Source: Tetrapyrgos nigripes | Taxonomy: Eukaryota; Basidiomycota; Agaricomycetes; Agaricales; Campanellaceae | NCBI GenBank assembly: GCA_013368315.1 | Contig: JAACJM010000054.1 | Span: 310,001 to 374,000, forward strand | Direction of reading: 5' to 3' | Length of the DNA: 64,000 bases | Translations under genes and position numbers: made by a program | Shown here: positions 20,317 through 31,232 of the stretch, one piece after another | Position numbering within the stretch: the first letter of the stretch is position 1 | Layout: every line of letters begins with the position of its first letter | The notes under the pieces: generated by a model | Told to the model about the DNA's origin: nothing | The model's input: the letters and a program-made list of their open reading frames with translations, nothing else | The model's database searches: none

Positions 20317-21954
20317 TTACACCTGCCTCGGCGTAATCCTGACATCGCCCAGCGACGTCGGCCCATTCTGTCGAGGCACAGTCGTCCCCGAGGGAGACGA
20401 ACTTGTACTGCGACTACCACTTCTTGAGCCATGTCTAGACCCTGAAAGATGTTGCCTCCTATTATTATTGTCTTTCCTCAACCCCGTCCTCTCATCAGCA
20501 TCGTCATCTCCATCCCACTCATGCTCATCTTCATCTCTCAGACGATGCAGTCTATGTCCTTCCTCCTCTTCACCCTCAAACACACTAAACAATGCCGAAC
20601 CCCTCCTCCCATGTCCTCCTGCTAGTCCTCCTGGAGCTCTAAACCCCTGAGCAGACCTCGGCGTCCTAGGACTCCCAGCTTCCATCCATCCATCCAGTGA
20701 AAGACGATTGGAAAGGCTACCAAGTGGATCTGGGGCAGGGACTCCGAGGGTGTCATCTGCGTTGTTGGCTCGTCGAGAGAGATTGAGAATGTGGACGCCG
20801 AGGAAGGTAACGATGAAACCGCAGAGGAGAGAAACAGTGTTGGTGGTATCGGTGGTGTTGAAGCCTTGGAAGAGGATGAGAGAGGCTATGATGGTTGCGG
20901 TGGAGAAGCCGACGTAGTACATTGCATTGACGCTTTGTAAATGTTAAAATACGGGCAAGAACTCTGGGATGGAAAGACTCACATGTTGACAGAAAACGTG
21001 TCCAGGGCTTTGTTGAGGTAGTTCATTTGGACGAGGATACAAAACACAGAGACGATCCCAAAGATGTAGGTGCTGGGACGGACAAATTGATTTTTGCCAG
21101 AGAAGGTGAGTTTAACAGCGACACCGAAACCTTTGATTGCCATGACAGAGACGGAACCGACTAGAGAGCAGATGGAGACATAAACGAGGGGATTGGTGCG
21201 TCCTTTGCGTGGTACAACGACATATATCATGACTAGACAGAAAACGATGACTACGAAGACGTAGAGCATGAAACCTGTAGCGAAGCAATATGAGAAATAT
21301 GCGGATAGAAAGACAGGTAGCATACACACCAGGCTGAGCTGCGTATTCGAGGATTTCATCGACTGTTTCGATTTCTTTATCTTCAGGTGCATGAAGGACA
21401 ATAATTAAGGAGCCTATTAGAGAAAGTGTACATCCGACTCGTCCAAGATGTCCTAGTTCTTCGTTGAGTAGAAATGAGGCGAGCACAGCGCTGCAAAGGC
21501 GGTCAATACCAAAACTTGATGGTTAAGCAAGGCACGGACCCAATTAGAACACTTAACGCTCCCAAAGGTGTGACAAGAATTGGAGGTGCAAAGGTATAAG
21601 CAGCGAAATTAGCAACTAGGGTTTCATCAAAATTTGGTCAGGTTAGAGATGGCAATTACTACCTTCGCCTAAAACGACTGGAACAGGAGGTTAGCTTTTG
21701 GAAACACCTCAAAGAAAACACATACGTGTAGATATCCCAGCCCACCAAATTGGGTTTCGCAGATAGGCGAGGTTGTCAGATGCTGCCTCGCCATACTTTC
21801 CAGCTGTATTAAGACCCTATGAAGCCTTTAAAAACCAACGTATCCCTCGACTGCGGAGTGTCCCGACCTTTTTGGTGATGATGTAGCTCATCCCAATAGC
21901 CACGCTACTAGACACCGCTAATGCCAGTCCAATCCATTTGTCGTCAACTGGCAT
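20317..21954 (-). CDS. NIPA-family magnesium transporter
   Basis: Exons 21868-21954, 21726-21816, 21663-21677 (15 nt), 21540-21615, 21330-21490, 20983-21274 and 20317-20932 join to 445 residues. The protein opens with [20 protein letters not shown] and has about nine hydrophobic helices (for example [31 protein letters not shown]), the layout of the NIPA/DUF803 Mg2+ transporters. The C-terminal 150 residues are hydrophilic, with Gly/Arg, acidic and Ser/Arg-rich stretches, and are probably cytosolic. It is divergent from the ChAPs gene, whose ATG lies 180 bp away, so the two may share a promoter. Substrate is inferred from the family. Confidence 0.92.
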
Positions 21955-22134
21955 AGATTCTAATGAAGATGGGAGAAGAAGGAAAAGAGTTTATTCATAG
22001 CTCGCTGCCAGCACCGCAGACGCTGTAGCGTGGCACAGCCTAGGGGAAGAAGCTATTGGATTTAGAAAATAACAAGCGCAAATAATACGTGTTTTATCAG
22101 AATTTCCTTTTTGGTCAACTCTTGCGCTGTCGGA

Positions 22135-25100
22135 ATGGCAGAAGCGTCCTTCAAGGAAATTCCAGAATTATTTGAGGTGAGCTTGTCACTGTAGGGGTCC
22201 TGCTGGCTGTTCTGAACGTCTTCCAGGTCGACCTAGGAGAAGCCTTGACCGCCCGAACAGAAGTACTCTGTAGGTCTCACTCCCAACTGCGCGTCACCCA
22301 TATCCTCATCTGTGGTCACTAGCTACATTTCGCGAACTCGGTCCTCCTGACCTCTGCCATGTCGTTAAAAGCAATGGGAGAAGTGGTCAAAGAGATGTGT
22401 GTATCAAGATACTCTTTTGGCATTGCAAGCTAACGGATATCCAGGTCGGCTCGTATCACTACATCTCCGGCGTCGACGCCTCGTCGTCCGCTTCATTGGC
22501 CGCATACATCAACTCATTAACATATGCCATAGAAGACAATTCCGCTTGGTTTAGTAAAGGCTCAACTTGGAAAGTGAAGAATGGGTGCTATTGGTATGTC
22601 CTAGCGACCCTTGCCGTTATCCGTGTATCTGACCGTACGCTAGTTGTTTCAATGCCTTTTCACGCGTCGATATCCGAGTAGACGTGAAAATCCCTGGAGG
22701 CGTGCAAGCATATGTGATAGATCTACGAGGCGAAAGGTGTGTGATTAGCTTTTTGGAAACTACAAAAATGCTGAACAACGTTTTAGGCACGAAGCTACAC
22801 CAGAGCTTTGGCAAGAAACATATGTCTCTGCTCTGTTACGAGCTATCCTCTACTCAGACGACCCTAATTACTGGCTAGACGCATATCGCAAACTAGATCC
22901 CATCACAACGCCAGAGGGCGAGATACGATTTTTACAAGCTGCAGAGGGCTTGTTCATGAAGGGTGCGTCACTCTATCTCTTATCTATCTGGCTCTCTTCT
23001 CATCTTCTATGTAGGCTGGCAAGTCGGCTCCGACCCAGAAATCCAAGTCGCAACAATCATCTCAAACCACCTTACCGCAGGCATCATGAAATATTTTGGA
23101 GATAGCGGACGATTCCAGCAAGCCGCCAACCTCTTTGAAAAGCTTACAGCCAAAGAGCCCGAAGTTGCCAGTCTACTAGCTAGAAGTTACATCGGCATGA
23201 GTGCGTCACATTCCTCTTACTCCGCGCATACACGCAGCTAACTGGTTCCCAAACAGATGAAGAAGTCAAAGCCGTCCAAATCATGTCCTCTTCCATCCAA
23301 AAAACTCCTCATTCCTACACCCTCCTCCACGCCCAATGCGACCTCCTCCGTTCCAAAGGCAGACAGGACTGGGCAGTCAAACTCGCTAGACAAGCCGTCA
23401 ACTGCGCTCCAAGCGAATTCGTCACTTGGGAGAAAGTAACAGAGTGTTGGATTGATTTGGGAGAGTTTGAGAATGCGTTGTTGACGCTCAACTCGTGTCC
23501 GATGTTTACGTTTAACGGGAGGGATGTGCATCGGAATTTGACACCCGCCAAGGTGCATTTACCGTTTTTGAAGCCTATTGGGGAGATTTTGCCGGATAGG
23601 GTGAAGACGGAGGATGATGAGGTATGTTTTGCTCGGTTTTGTTGCTTTTGGTTGAGAGCTCATAATTCTATTTTCACGTCCAGGCCGACCCGGCTCTACT
23701 TCGTCTACCAGCACCTGGTCTCAGAGGAACGTGGGCTCGTGCCTATGCCCTTCTCACCCGTCTAGTATCCCAAATCGGCTGGGACGAGCTTCTCAAGACC
23801 CGGAGCAACGTCTTCGTCATGGAAGAAGAGTACAGGATGCAGAAAGCCCACGTTGACGTTACCCATGTCCAAAACAACAACTCTGCAGGTGGGAGTGGTA
23901 ACAGAGTCATTCATGAAGACGGAACTGTCCGTGATTCGATCATATCTGGCGAAACAACGCTCGCTGATCATGGTGATGGTGGTGATGATGATAATGCGTC
24001 GACAAGGGGGATCGTGTCACCGCATAGTCCGAGATCTGCCTCTGTTTCTACTGGGGTCAATGGGTCTGGGGTTGGCGCGAAAGAGAAGGATAGTGATAAT
24101 TTGGATCCTCCACCTGGGATACCGATGATTAGGATATCGACAGAGTCGGATAGGGAGTTGGATGGGGATGGGGAGTCGTTGAAGAAGGATGAGCCAGTGA
24201 CAGAGCCAGAAGAAGACACCACCAAAGTGGACGTAAATGGAGAAACCAAACCCAAGGTCAATGGGGCGTTCGATGCAGATGATGATAAGAGTGGGTTGGA
24301 GAAGCCTGCAATCGCTGCTGCGGGTGAAGAGGATCAAGAAAAGGATTCGTCGAGTGTACAAGCCCCAGGATCGGAATCGTTTTCGTTCAGTAACAAGAGG
24401 TTGTGTGAGAGGTGGCTGGATAACTTGTTTATGGTTTTGTATGAGGTGCGTTGACTCTAGTTTTTGACTTTTGGTGTGTGCATGTATGCTGATTGTATCC
24501 ATCCTCTAGGACCTACGCGTGTGGACCATCTTCCGTGCAGAAGTTGCTCATTTCAAGACTCAACATGTCGCATATCGTAAGACTGGGTTGGAGTGGGAGA
24601 TATTGGGTGAGCTTGGGCTGAGATTACATCACAAGGAAGAGGCGAAGGAGGTGTGTACCGGGCTGCTTTCTTTCTCTCTCTCTTTGTGAACGATTCTCAT
24701 ATCTTTTCACTCTCAGGCATTCCAACGCTGTCTCGATACCCCGAGGTACTCTCAAAAGCCATGGGCGAAATTGATGGAGATGTATTCAGACGAAGGGGAT
24801 ATCCAGAGGTGTATTCAGACTGCGATACGAGTAGCGGCGTATCAGTGGGCGGATTATACTGAGATGACGGTGAGTTTCTGTCTTTGTTACCTTTCCGCCA
24901 TTCTTCTGTCTTCTTCATCTTCGTCCTTCTCTTCCTCATCTCCGTCCTCTCTTTCATGACTATGCCTATGTCCAACTGATTGCCACGCCAACTTCTTTCC
25001 CGTATAGTACCCAACGCAAATAGCCCGAGCCTTCTTCAAACTCGGTAGAATCCACGGACACGCTAAAATCCAGTACACGCTCATGAGCATGGGTTTGCCA

Positions 25101-25175
25101 GAATCTATTTTCAAAGTGATGAACAGTTATCTGGAGTATGGGAAGACGTTTAAAACAGAGGGATTTGACTTTTAA
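22135..25175 (+). CDS. ChAPs family exomer component (Chs6/Bch1/Bud7-like)
   Basis: Twelve exons give 783 residues: 22135-22176, 22227-22269, 22323-22396, 22445-22593, 22644-22736, 22787-22962, 23015-23200, 23257-23621, 23684-24445, 24510-24650, 24717-24869 and 25008-25175. Conserved features include LGPPDLCH, GSYHYISGVD, CCFNAFSRVDIR, helical repeats (SLLARSYIGMNEEVKAVQIM) and a C-terminal CERWLDNLFMVLYE...GLEWEILGELGL. In yeast these proteins bind Chs5 and Arf1 on the trans-Golgi network and export selected cargo such as chitin synthase to the plasma membrane. Exon 9 carries a long acidic, low-complexity insertion (about residues 440-610) not expected in the yeast proteins. Cargo here is unknown. 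Confidence 0.92.
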
Positions 25176-26937
25176 TCAACCTGTTTCCCTTTTTCTCTCT
25201 TCTCCGTGGACTCACGTTTCGTTGCCCTTCTCTTTACCGTTGACGGTAAACGGCAGGATACTTCTCTCTGCTGTGGTCGTCCCCTTTCATAGTCTCCCTC
25301 GTTTTTCGGCTTCGTCTTTTGTTCGTTTTTGGTTAGCCGACCGAGCCTCTGACCTTCCTCCTTTTCCGTTTCCGTCTTCTCATATCGTCTCGTCTCTTCC
25401 TGGATGTCACTTCCTTCCTTCCTTCTTTCCTCCTCCTTTTTAACGTAGGCTTCTTGGAGTGGATTCCGAATATCGATTAAGTATTATCAGTCTCATTCTT
25501 CTTCTGCTTTAGCTGTACTCTATGCCTAGTCTCTTCTGAAAAGTACTGTCTACGTGTTTTCTTTCCAATAAATATGGCTACTTTGTCTCGCTATTGTATT
25601 TAGATGGGACAAAGTCAAGATGCAATTTTCAGTGCATGGTCTCGCTCGTTAAGTGACCGCGGTAAAAGGACGCGCGTGATCGCGGAGTTGTCCCTTCAAC
25701 CCTTCAGCTTCCTCCATCATCTACGCGTCCATTGCTCCTTTATCACTACCACTACTCAGTTTGCTGGTTCATCAGGCCAGAATGGAGGCCGTATCCCGAG
25801 GATATGCTCAAAATTAGTCAGGAGATTGCACTCAATTTGGTATGGTGAAAAGAGGACTTGCGGCAGAGAATAGGGTTAACACCGTTGTACGTCTGCTATT
25901 TTGGTATGTCATCAACTGCTCACCTTCTGAATGCCTCTGACAGGCTTTCAATGCACCTGTACTGGCCGTATAGCGTCCAGGGCTCCATTTCATGCCTGCC
26001 TGATTCTATTCTCCTCATTTAGCGGAGCTGCGAGTTGAACTGAGCAATAATTGAGAATCAGATTAGATTCGGAGGCCATGGGCACTTCATGTTTGGAAAA
26101 TGCACTAAAGAAAGATGTTACGACCGATGAGGTTGTCCGCTCCGTTTACTGCTGGACGTACATATTCTGTTCTGACGTATGACGATTTTCAGTTGCACTC
26201 AAGGTTCTTACTTCTCTGATCCGGAAGGGCAAGCCTGAGTTCGACCTTCGCCAATACAAAAATGTTCCAACTACCCGCCTGTTTTTGGGCCATTCATGAT
26301 CACTACATTGCTGTCAATGCGGAGACAAACAGTCAGTGCCACGATTCCCGTCGAAGTCTAATGATCGATTGAAAGGACTTCTAGGGCCCATTTGGATGCC
26401 ACAGGGTTGTTCAAAACCCGTTATATCTTGCCTTTATAGGAAGGTCCTTCACAGCCTTAGCTAGGATAGTGATTTTTCGAAAAATCCCACTGTTCGGATG
26501 GCCATTGCCATTTCATTTTGGCTTTGTCATGTATCCCTCCCTGAGTCCCTCCCGCTCACTGCTCTCCATGACGTGCACGTTTTCCTGGGTTACGTATGTT
26601 TCTTCAAGGCGCACACTGTGCGTCATGCAAAGAACCAGCTTTTCCTGTGACTACATACCAAAAAAATTACGACGGTACATCAGGGTGGCATGCCGACAGG
26701 ATGGCGACGTCGCCCCGACCCTTCGAATTCGTTTATGGCTGAAGAAATTTAATAAGACGGTTTTTTAGATCGTGTTCTCACGTTCGGCAAGCTAGTAGTG
26801 GCTAAGGAGAAAAGCCGTCATCTGAAAGACACATGACATCCGAATAGGTCCCTACTTCTGAAGGCGTACAACAGAGACCTCTGAATGCGTGGCGTGTAGG
26901 AGCGGCCGTTGAGTGGGATTGGAGTGGGCAGAATAAG
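25176..26937. other. intergenic, 3' UTR of exomer gene then nothing recognised
   Basis: Pyrimidine-rich after the stop codon, with a possible AATAAA signal at 25567-25572. No convincing ORF in the remaining sequence. Confidence 0.4.
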
Positions 26938-26943
26938 TATAAG
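26938..26943 (+). promoter_or_regulatory. TATA-like box of P450 copy 1
   Basis: TATAAG 53 nt before the preferred ATG. The truncated copy and copy 2 have TATA-like sequences at similar distances (about 55-65 nt) from their ATGs. Confidence 0.45.
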
Positions 26944-26990
26944 TACTCATGACCGTCAATTGCTCAACCACAGAAGCAATTCTCTCTATG

Positions 26991-29223
26991 ATTTCTCAAG
27001 GCATCGAGCTTCTGGTGCCTGTCGGCGTGCTTATAATTGGCTTGGCTATTCTTTATCTTCGAGGGGATAGAGGCCCATTACCTCCTGGCCCTCCTCGTTT
27101 GCCTATTGTTGGGAATCTCAAGTATCTTACAGTGCTGGGAAAGCCCAGGCCATGGCGTCTCTTTCATAAAATGGCGCAAGAATACGGTGAGCCTGAGCTG
27201 CCTTTCAGAAGTGTGGAATTAGCTGAGCGCAAATTCCTCCACCAGGACCGTTGACATACCTTGAGCTCTTGGGGAAACCTGTCGTCGTAATCAACACTGC
27301 GCGAGCTGCTGAAGATTTACTTGTCCGTCGAGCGGGTAACTATTCGGATAGGCCTCGTATGATTGTTGGAAGCGAATACATGTGCGGTGGTCTGAACTTT
27401 GCGATAGCACCAAGCGGTGAGATGTAAGTACACCATCTTCTATCTAGCCTTATTGTCCCAGAAGCTTTTCCGTGTGTTAACTCTATTCTGCAATATAGCT
27501 GGCGAAAAATGCGGCGCGCGACCGAAACGCAACTTGGTGTCAAATCCTTGATTCAATACGAGAACGTCAAGACCGATGAAGCAATCTTGTTCGCGTATGA
27601 CATGTTATGTAGACCTGAGAAGTGCATAGAGAACGTCCTAAGGTGCAGTTCAGAACTGATGCTTCCTCACTGGTCGGACTACTCAGCTCATTATTCCATT
27701 AATCGGACAGGGCGACTGCGTCGGTGATTCTGTCTGTCGTGTATGATCAACCTCCTCTAAGGTCTCTAGATGAGCCATCTGTGCATATCATGGACGACTT
27801 CATCCACAAATTAAATCGGGCGGCTCAACCCGGATCGCATATCGTTGAAGCCATTCCTGTTCTGGATTATATTCCTACTTTCCTATCATCGTGGAAGAAG
27901 AATGCCAAAAGAGATTTTCAGAAATTCTCATCTATGTTTCTGAAGGAATATACGACAGTCAAAGAAAGGGTAAGTCTGTACTGCTTCGTTTTCCAGCCCT
28001 TATATCGTACATGCATGATCACAGCTTGTCGGTGAACAACGACCAAGTCTCCTTGCAAAATTACTCGAAGGAGGCTCACGGTATGACATGACTGATCTTG
28101 AAACAGCTTGGGCTGCTGCGATTACATAGTGAGTTGATTATCCTTCCTTGAAGCGAAACCCATTGGTACTCATACTTAGTACAGTGCTGCTGCTTATGAT
28201 ACGGTCAGTACACAATGATTGATCGCGGATCGTTATCATCCACCTTCAATAAAATTTTGTCCACAGACCAGTGTAACACTCTCATGGTTTTTCCTCATCA
28301 TGATCCAATTCCCTGACATTCAGAAGAAAGCGCAAGAGGAAATTGACACAATCGTCGGTCAATCTCGCTTGCCTGCCTTCTCTGATACGAAGCATCTTCC
28401 ATATGTTACTGCGCTCATCAGAGAAGTGAGTTCCTTTAATTGATAGACGGAGAACAAAATCCGAAGCTGATGATTGTCTGTAGATAATGCGGTGGAGGCC
28501 AGGTCCACCGATAGGACTTCCGCATGCGTCTGTGAAGGCAAGTATTCACTATACGGCATCCAGCATCCTAACTTTGATGGTTGATGACTTACGACGATAT
28601 CAGGACGATTACTACAATAATCAGCTGATTCCAGCGGGATCCATTTGTATCCCTAATGTGTGGTGAGCCCGGAAGCACTTTCAACAGAACTTCGAATCAA
28701 CCACATCTTCATAGGTCCATCAACCGTGACCCAGACATTTATGGAGCTGATGCTGATGAATTCCGTCCCGAAAGGCATTTGAATCCAGACGGGAAGCTGA
28801 AAGATGGAACTGGCGAAGGTCATTTTACCTATGGCTTTGGCAAAAGGTTTGTGATCTCCAAATTCCGCCGGCTACGAGTCCTTTTCTGATGGGAAAGCTT
28901 TTCTTTAGGGAGTGCATTGGAAAGCATTTTGCTAACAAAGCACTTTTCATCGATATCACCATGATATTATGGGCAATGTCAATTGAGGCTTCGACAAACG
29001 CGTCTGGGGATATCAAGATACCTGATATATCTGAAGATGCCGGAGAGGGTGTTATCTTGTGAGTTTTCCGCTGTTGAGAAAACCTGTTCCATAAATGATC
29101 ATATATTCCAATATCAGACATCCTCCTCCATTTGAGTGCAGATGCAGGCCTCGATTTGTTGGCGTTGAAGCAACTTTGGAGCAAGCTCGGAACGTCGTCC
29201 TTTCCGCTCACCATGCTCACTGA
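26991..29223 (+). CDS. cytochrome P450 (copy 1 of tandem array)
   Basis: Microsomal heme monooxygenase. Exons 26991-27186, 27246-27423, 27499-27642, 27711-27969, 28025-28128, 28185-28203 (19 nt), 28267-28425, 28484-28537, 28604-28662, 28715-28846, 28909-29058 and 29118-29223 give 519 residues. Features are an N-terminal membrane anchor, the PPGPPRLPIVGNL hinge, an I-helix region with AAAYDTTSVT, ExxR in REIMRWRP, and the heme-binding loop FTYGFGKRECIGKHFA with its Cys ligand. I start at 26991 because a TATAAG box at 26938 puts transcription downstream of the ATG at 26949. One intron (28538-28603) begins with GC instead of GT. Substrate unknown. Confidence 0.93.
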
Positions 29224-29545
29224 GGGTTGTAAAGAAAGATTGCTCTACTTACTAACATGTACATATTGTTCACTCTAAATGCTTCCTTATCATGCACGGA
29301 ACGTAACCTTCTCAAAGATGCCTCAGTCCGCGTGCTGTGACTATCTTCACTCCCTCTCCATCTAGCTTCCTCTGCTCAGAATACTGGCTTTGTGATTGGC
29401 AGTTTCCAAGTGCCTTGTCATTGTACTTGAACGGCGTTCTCGTATAATATCTCCATTATAAGCTAGCGCTGAATGAGTGGCGGCGGCAGAGTATAAGAAC
29501 CAATCGATTAATCCAGGCCAACTCTCTCCCCTTTTCAGACTGACC

Positions 29546-29960
29546 ATGATTTATGAAGGCACCGGGTTTTCGGTACTTGTCGGCGTACTTATAATTGGCT
29601 TGGTTATTCTTCATCTTCAAGGAAATCGAGGCCCACTACCTCCTAGTCTGCCTAGTCTGCCTATTGTCAGGAATCTCAAGTATCCAACGGTGCTGGGAAA
29701 GCCCAGGCCCGGGCCATGGCATCTCTTCCATAGATTTGCACAAGAATACGGTGAGCTGCCTTCTACAAGCGCGAATTTTACTCGAGAATGATATTTTCAA
29801 TGCCATCAGGACCGTTGACATACCTCGAGCTCCTTGGTAAGCCTGTCGTCATTATTAGCAGTGCGAAAGCCGCCACAGAATCACTAGACCGTCGGGCCAG
29901 TAAAATTTCTAGACCTCGTATGATTATTGGAGGTGAATATCTATCCGGCAATTTGAAGTG
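29546..29960 (+). pseudogene. truncated cytochrome P450 (N-terminal fragment)
   Basis: Only the first two exons survive (29546-29750 and 29810-29960). They encode the membrane anchor, a degraded hinge (PPSLPSLPIVRNL) and the GPLTYLELLGKPVV segment; a TGA then follows and homology to the intact neighbours ends abruptly. No heme loop, so no enzyme. The promoter-proximal region resembles that of copy 1, so this is a third tandem duplicate that lost its 3' four-fifths. The sequence joining the break is unrelated and leads into the tRNA-derived repeat. Confidence 0.85.
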
Positions 29961-29964
29961 AAAA

Positions 29965-30245
29965 GCAGGGTCTGGCGGGTTGTCACGGGTCACGGGTAAG
30001 GGTCTGACGGGTACAGATTTCCAGACCCGTGCTGGTTGCCGGTGGCTCGGACATGCTGTAATTGCTTCGATTAGCCTTGGTAACACTCATTAAATGTGTC
30101 GCTATGGTGTAATGATAAATTCTGAGCTTTTTTTGGGCTCCAGAGTCAAGTTCTCGAGTTCAATCCTTGCTAGAACCAGGACCCGCGGGTATATGGCCCA
30201 TATGGCCCTCACGGGCACGGGTAGCATCAAAAGCACCCGCGCAGT
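29965..30245 (+). repeat. tRNA-derived (SINE-like) repeat with CACGGGT motifs
   Basis: At about 30098-30175 the sequence keeps the outline of a tRNA gene, with an A-box-like TATGGTGTAATGA and a B-box-like GAGTTCAATCC, reminiscent of tRNA-Gln. The anticodon arm is damaged by a T run. On both sides lie G/C-rich copies of CACGGGT-type motifs, as near-direct repeats at about 29981-29998 and 30205-30220. A SINE, or a tRNA fragment inside a larger repeat, is likely. No internal second copy exists in this window to define the ends. Confidence 0.4.
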
Positions 30246-31232
30246 TCACTACATATTCTGCAGGAAGCTGCAAATAAGTAACAAATGAGTGGAGTTGGGG
30301 TGAGGCCTTGAGGCCTGGACATCTCTTTTGGATAGGATCAATCTAGGGATAGGGCTTATAATATGTTATCTATGTATCATGTGGCTGTAGATATACTATA
30401 TAAGGTCCATGCTCACTCAATTTATTTTTAGCCGCAGCTTCCACGTGTTGCCGATCCTCCGAGGCTAGACGGTCACGTGGCAACATCCCCCTCTTCCACA
30501 TCTCGTCGTCAAAGCATCCGATTCATCAACCAAATCAATTGGTTTTAGCACTCATGAGGATGCCTGATCATCAAATGATCGTATATCCATGTCTCTGGTT
30601 CATGTCCCATGTACATATCCTGCATCCTGCCGGATAGCATCGGGCGAAGTTGTACCACCGAACTTTTTTTCCTAGAAGCGATGCCCGAGTTGACTGATCT
30701 GATCGAGATAGATAGTTAAATGGAGAGATAGATAGATAGAAGATAGACGGCGTGGTCTGGCGTGGTTGCCTGGAAGTACCGGTTTACATGGATGGCCAAT
30801 TTGATTCTAGTAGGTCAATCAATGTCCTTGGGTCTTCGACTGATTAAGACTCACCTTTCATCAAGGTGACTGATCTGATCTACGTCCTTGGGTTGGGTGT
30901 CTCCGACTGCGGGATCGAGACCCACATTTTCATCATAGATAGGCTTCTAACTGTCTTCTGACATAGCTTTGTACAGCCTATGTGGGGCTGGCAATGCGAT
31001 CGGCCATCGGTTTCGCCCTTGATGAAAGCATTCTTACCCGCAAGAGCCCCAGTGTTCTAATTCAGTTTTCTGATAGTTCTCCTTGTCTGTTCCGAACTTG
31101 ATCACTTTGAATGACTGCTCTTGATATGCTGAGCGGCATTGACAGAGTGTTGCTGACTCCTCGGCCACTATACTTAAGAACGCACCCTAGTACTCTCAGT
31201 TCGTTACAACCACCCCGCACATTCCATCTGCA
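30246..31232. other. intergenic between P450 copies
   Basis: No gene recognised. Contains a short GATA microsatellite near 30718-30742 and the upstream region of P450 copy 2. Confidence 0.4.

Noticed and set aside
22270..22322. In-frame TAG in the exomer gene
   Set aside because: A 53-nt intron (GTAGGT...CACTAG) with correct phase removes it and restores LGPPDLCH, so there is no lesion.
30718..30742. GATA repeat as regulatory array
   Set aside because: A common microsatellite; no evidence of function.
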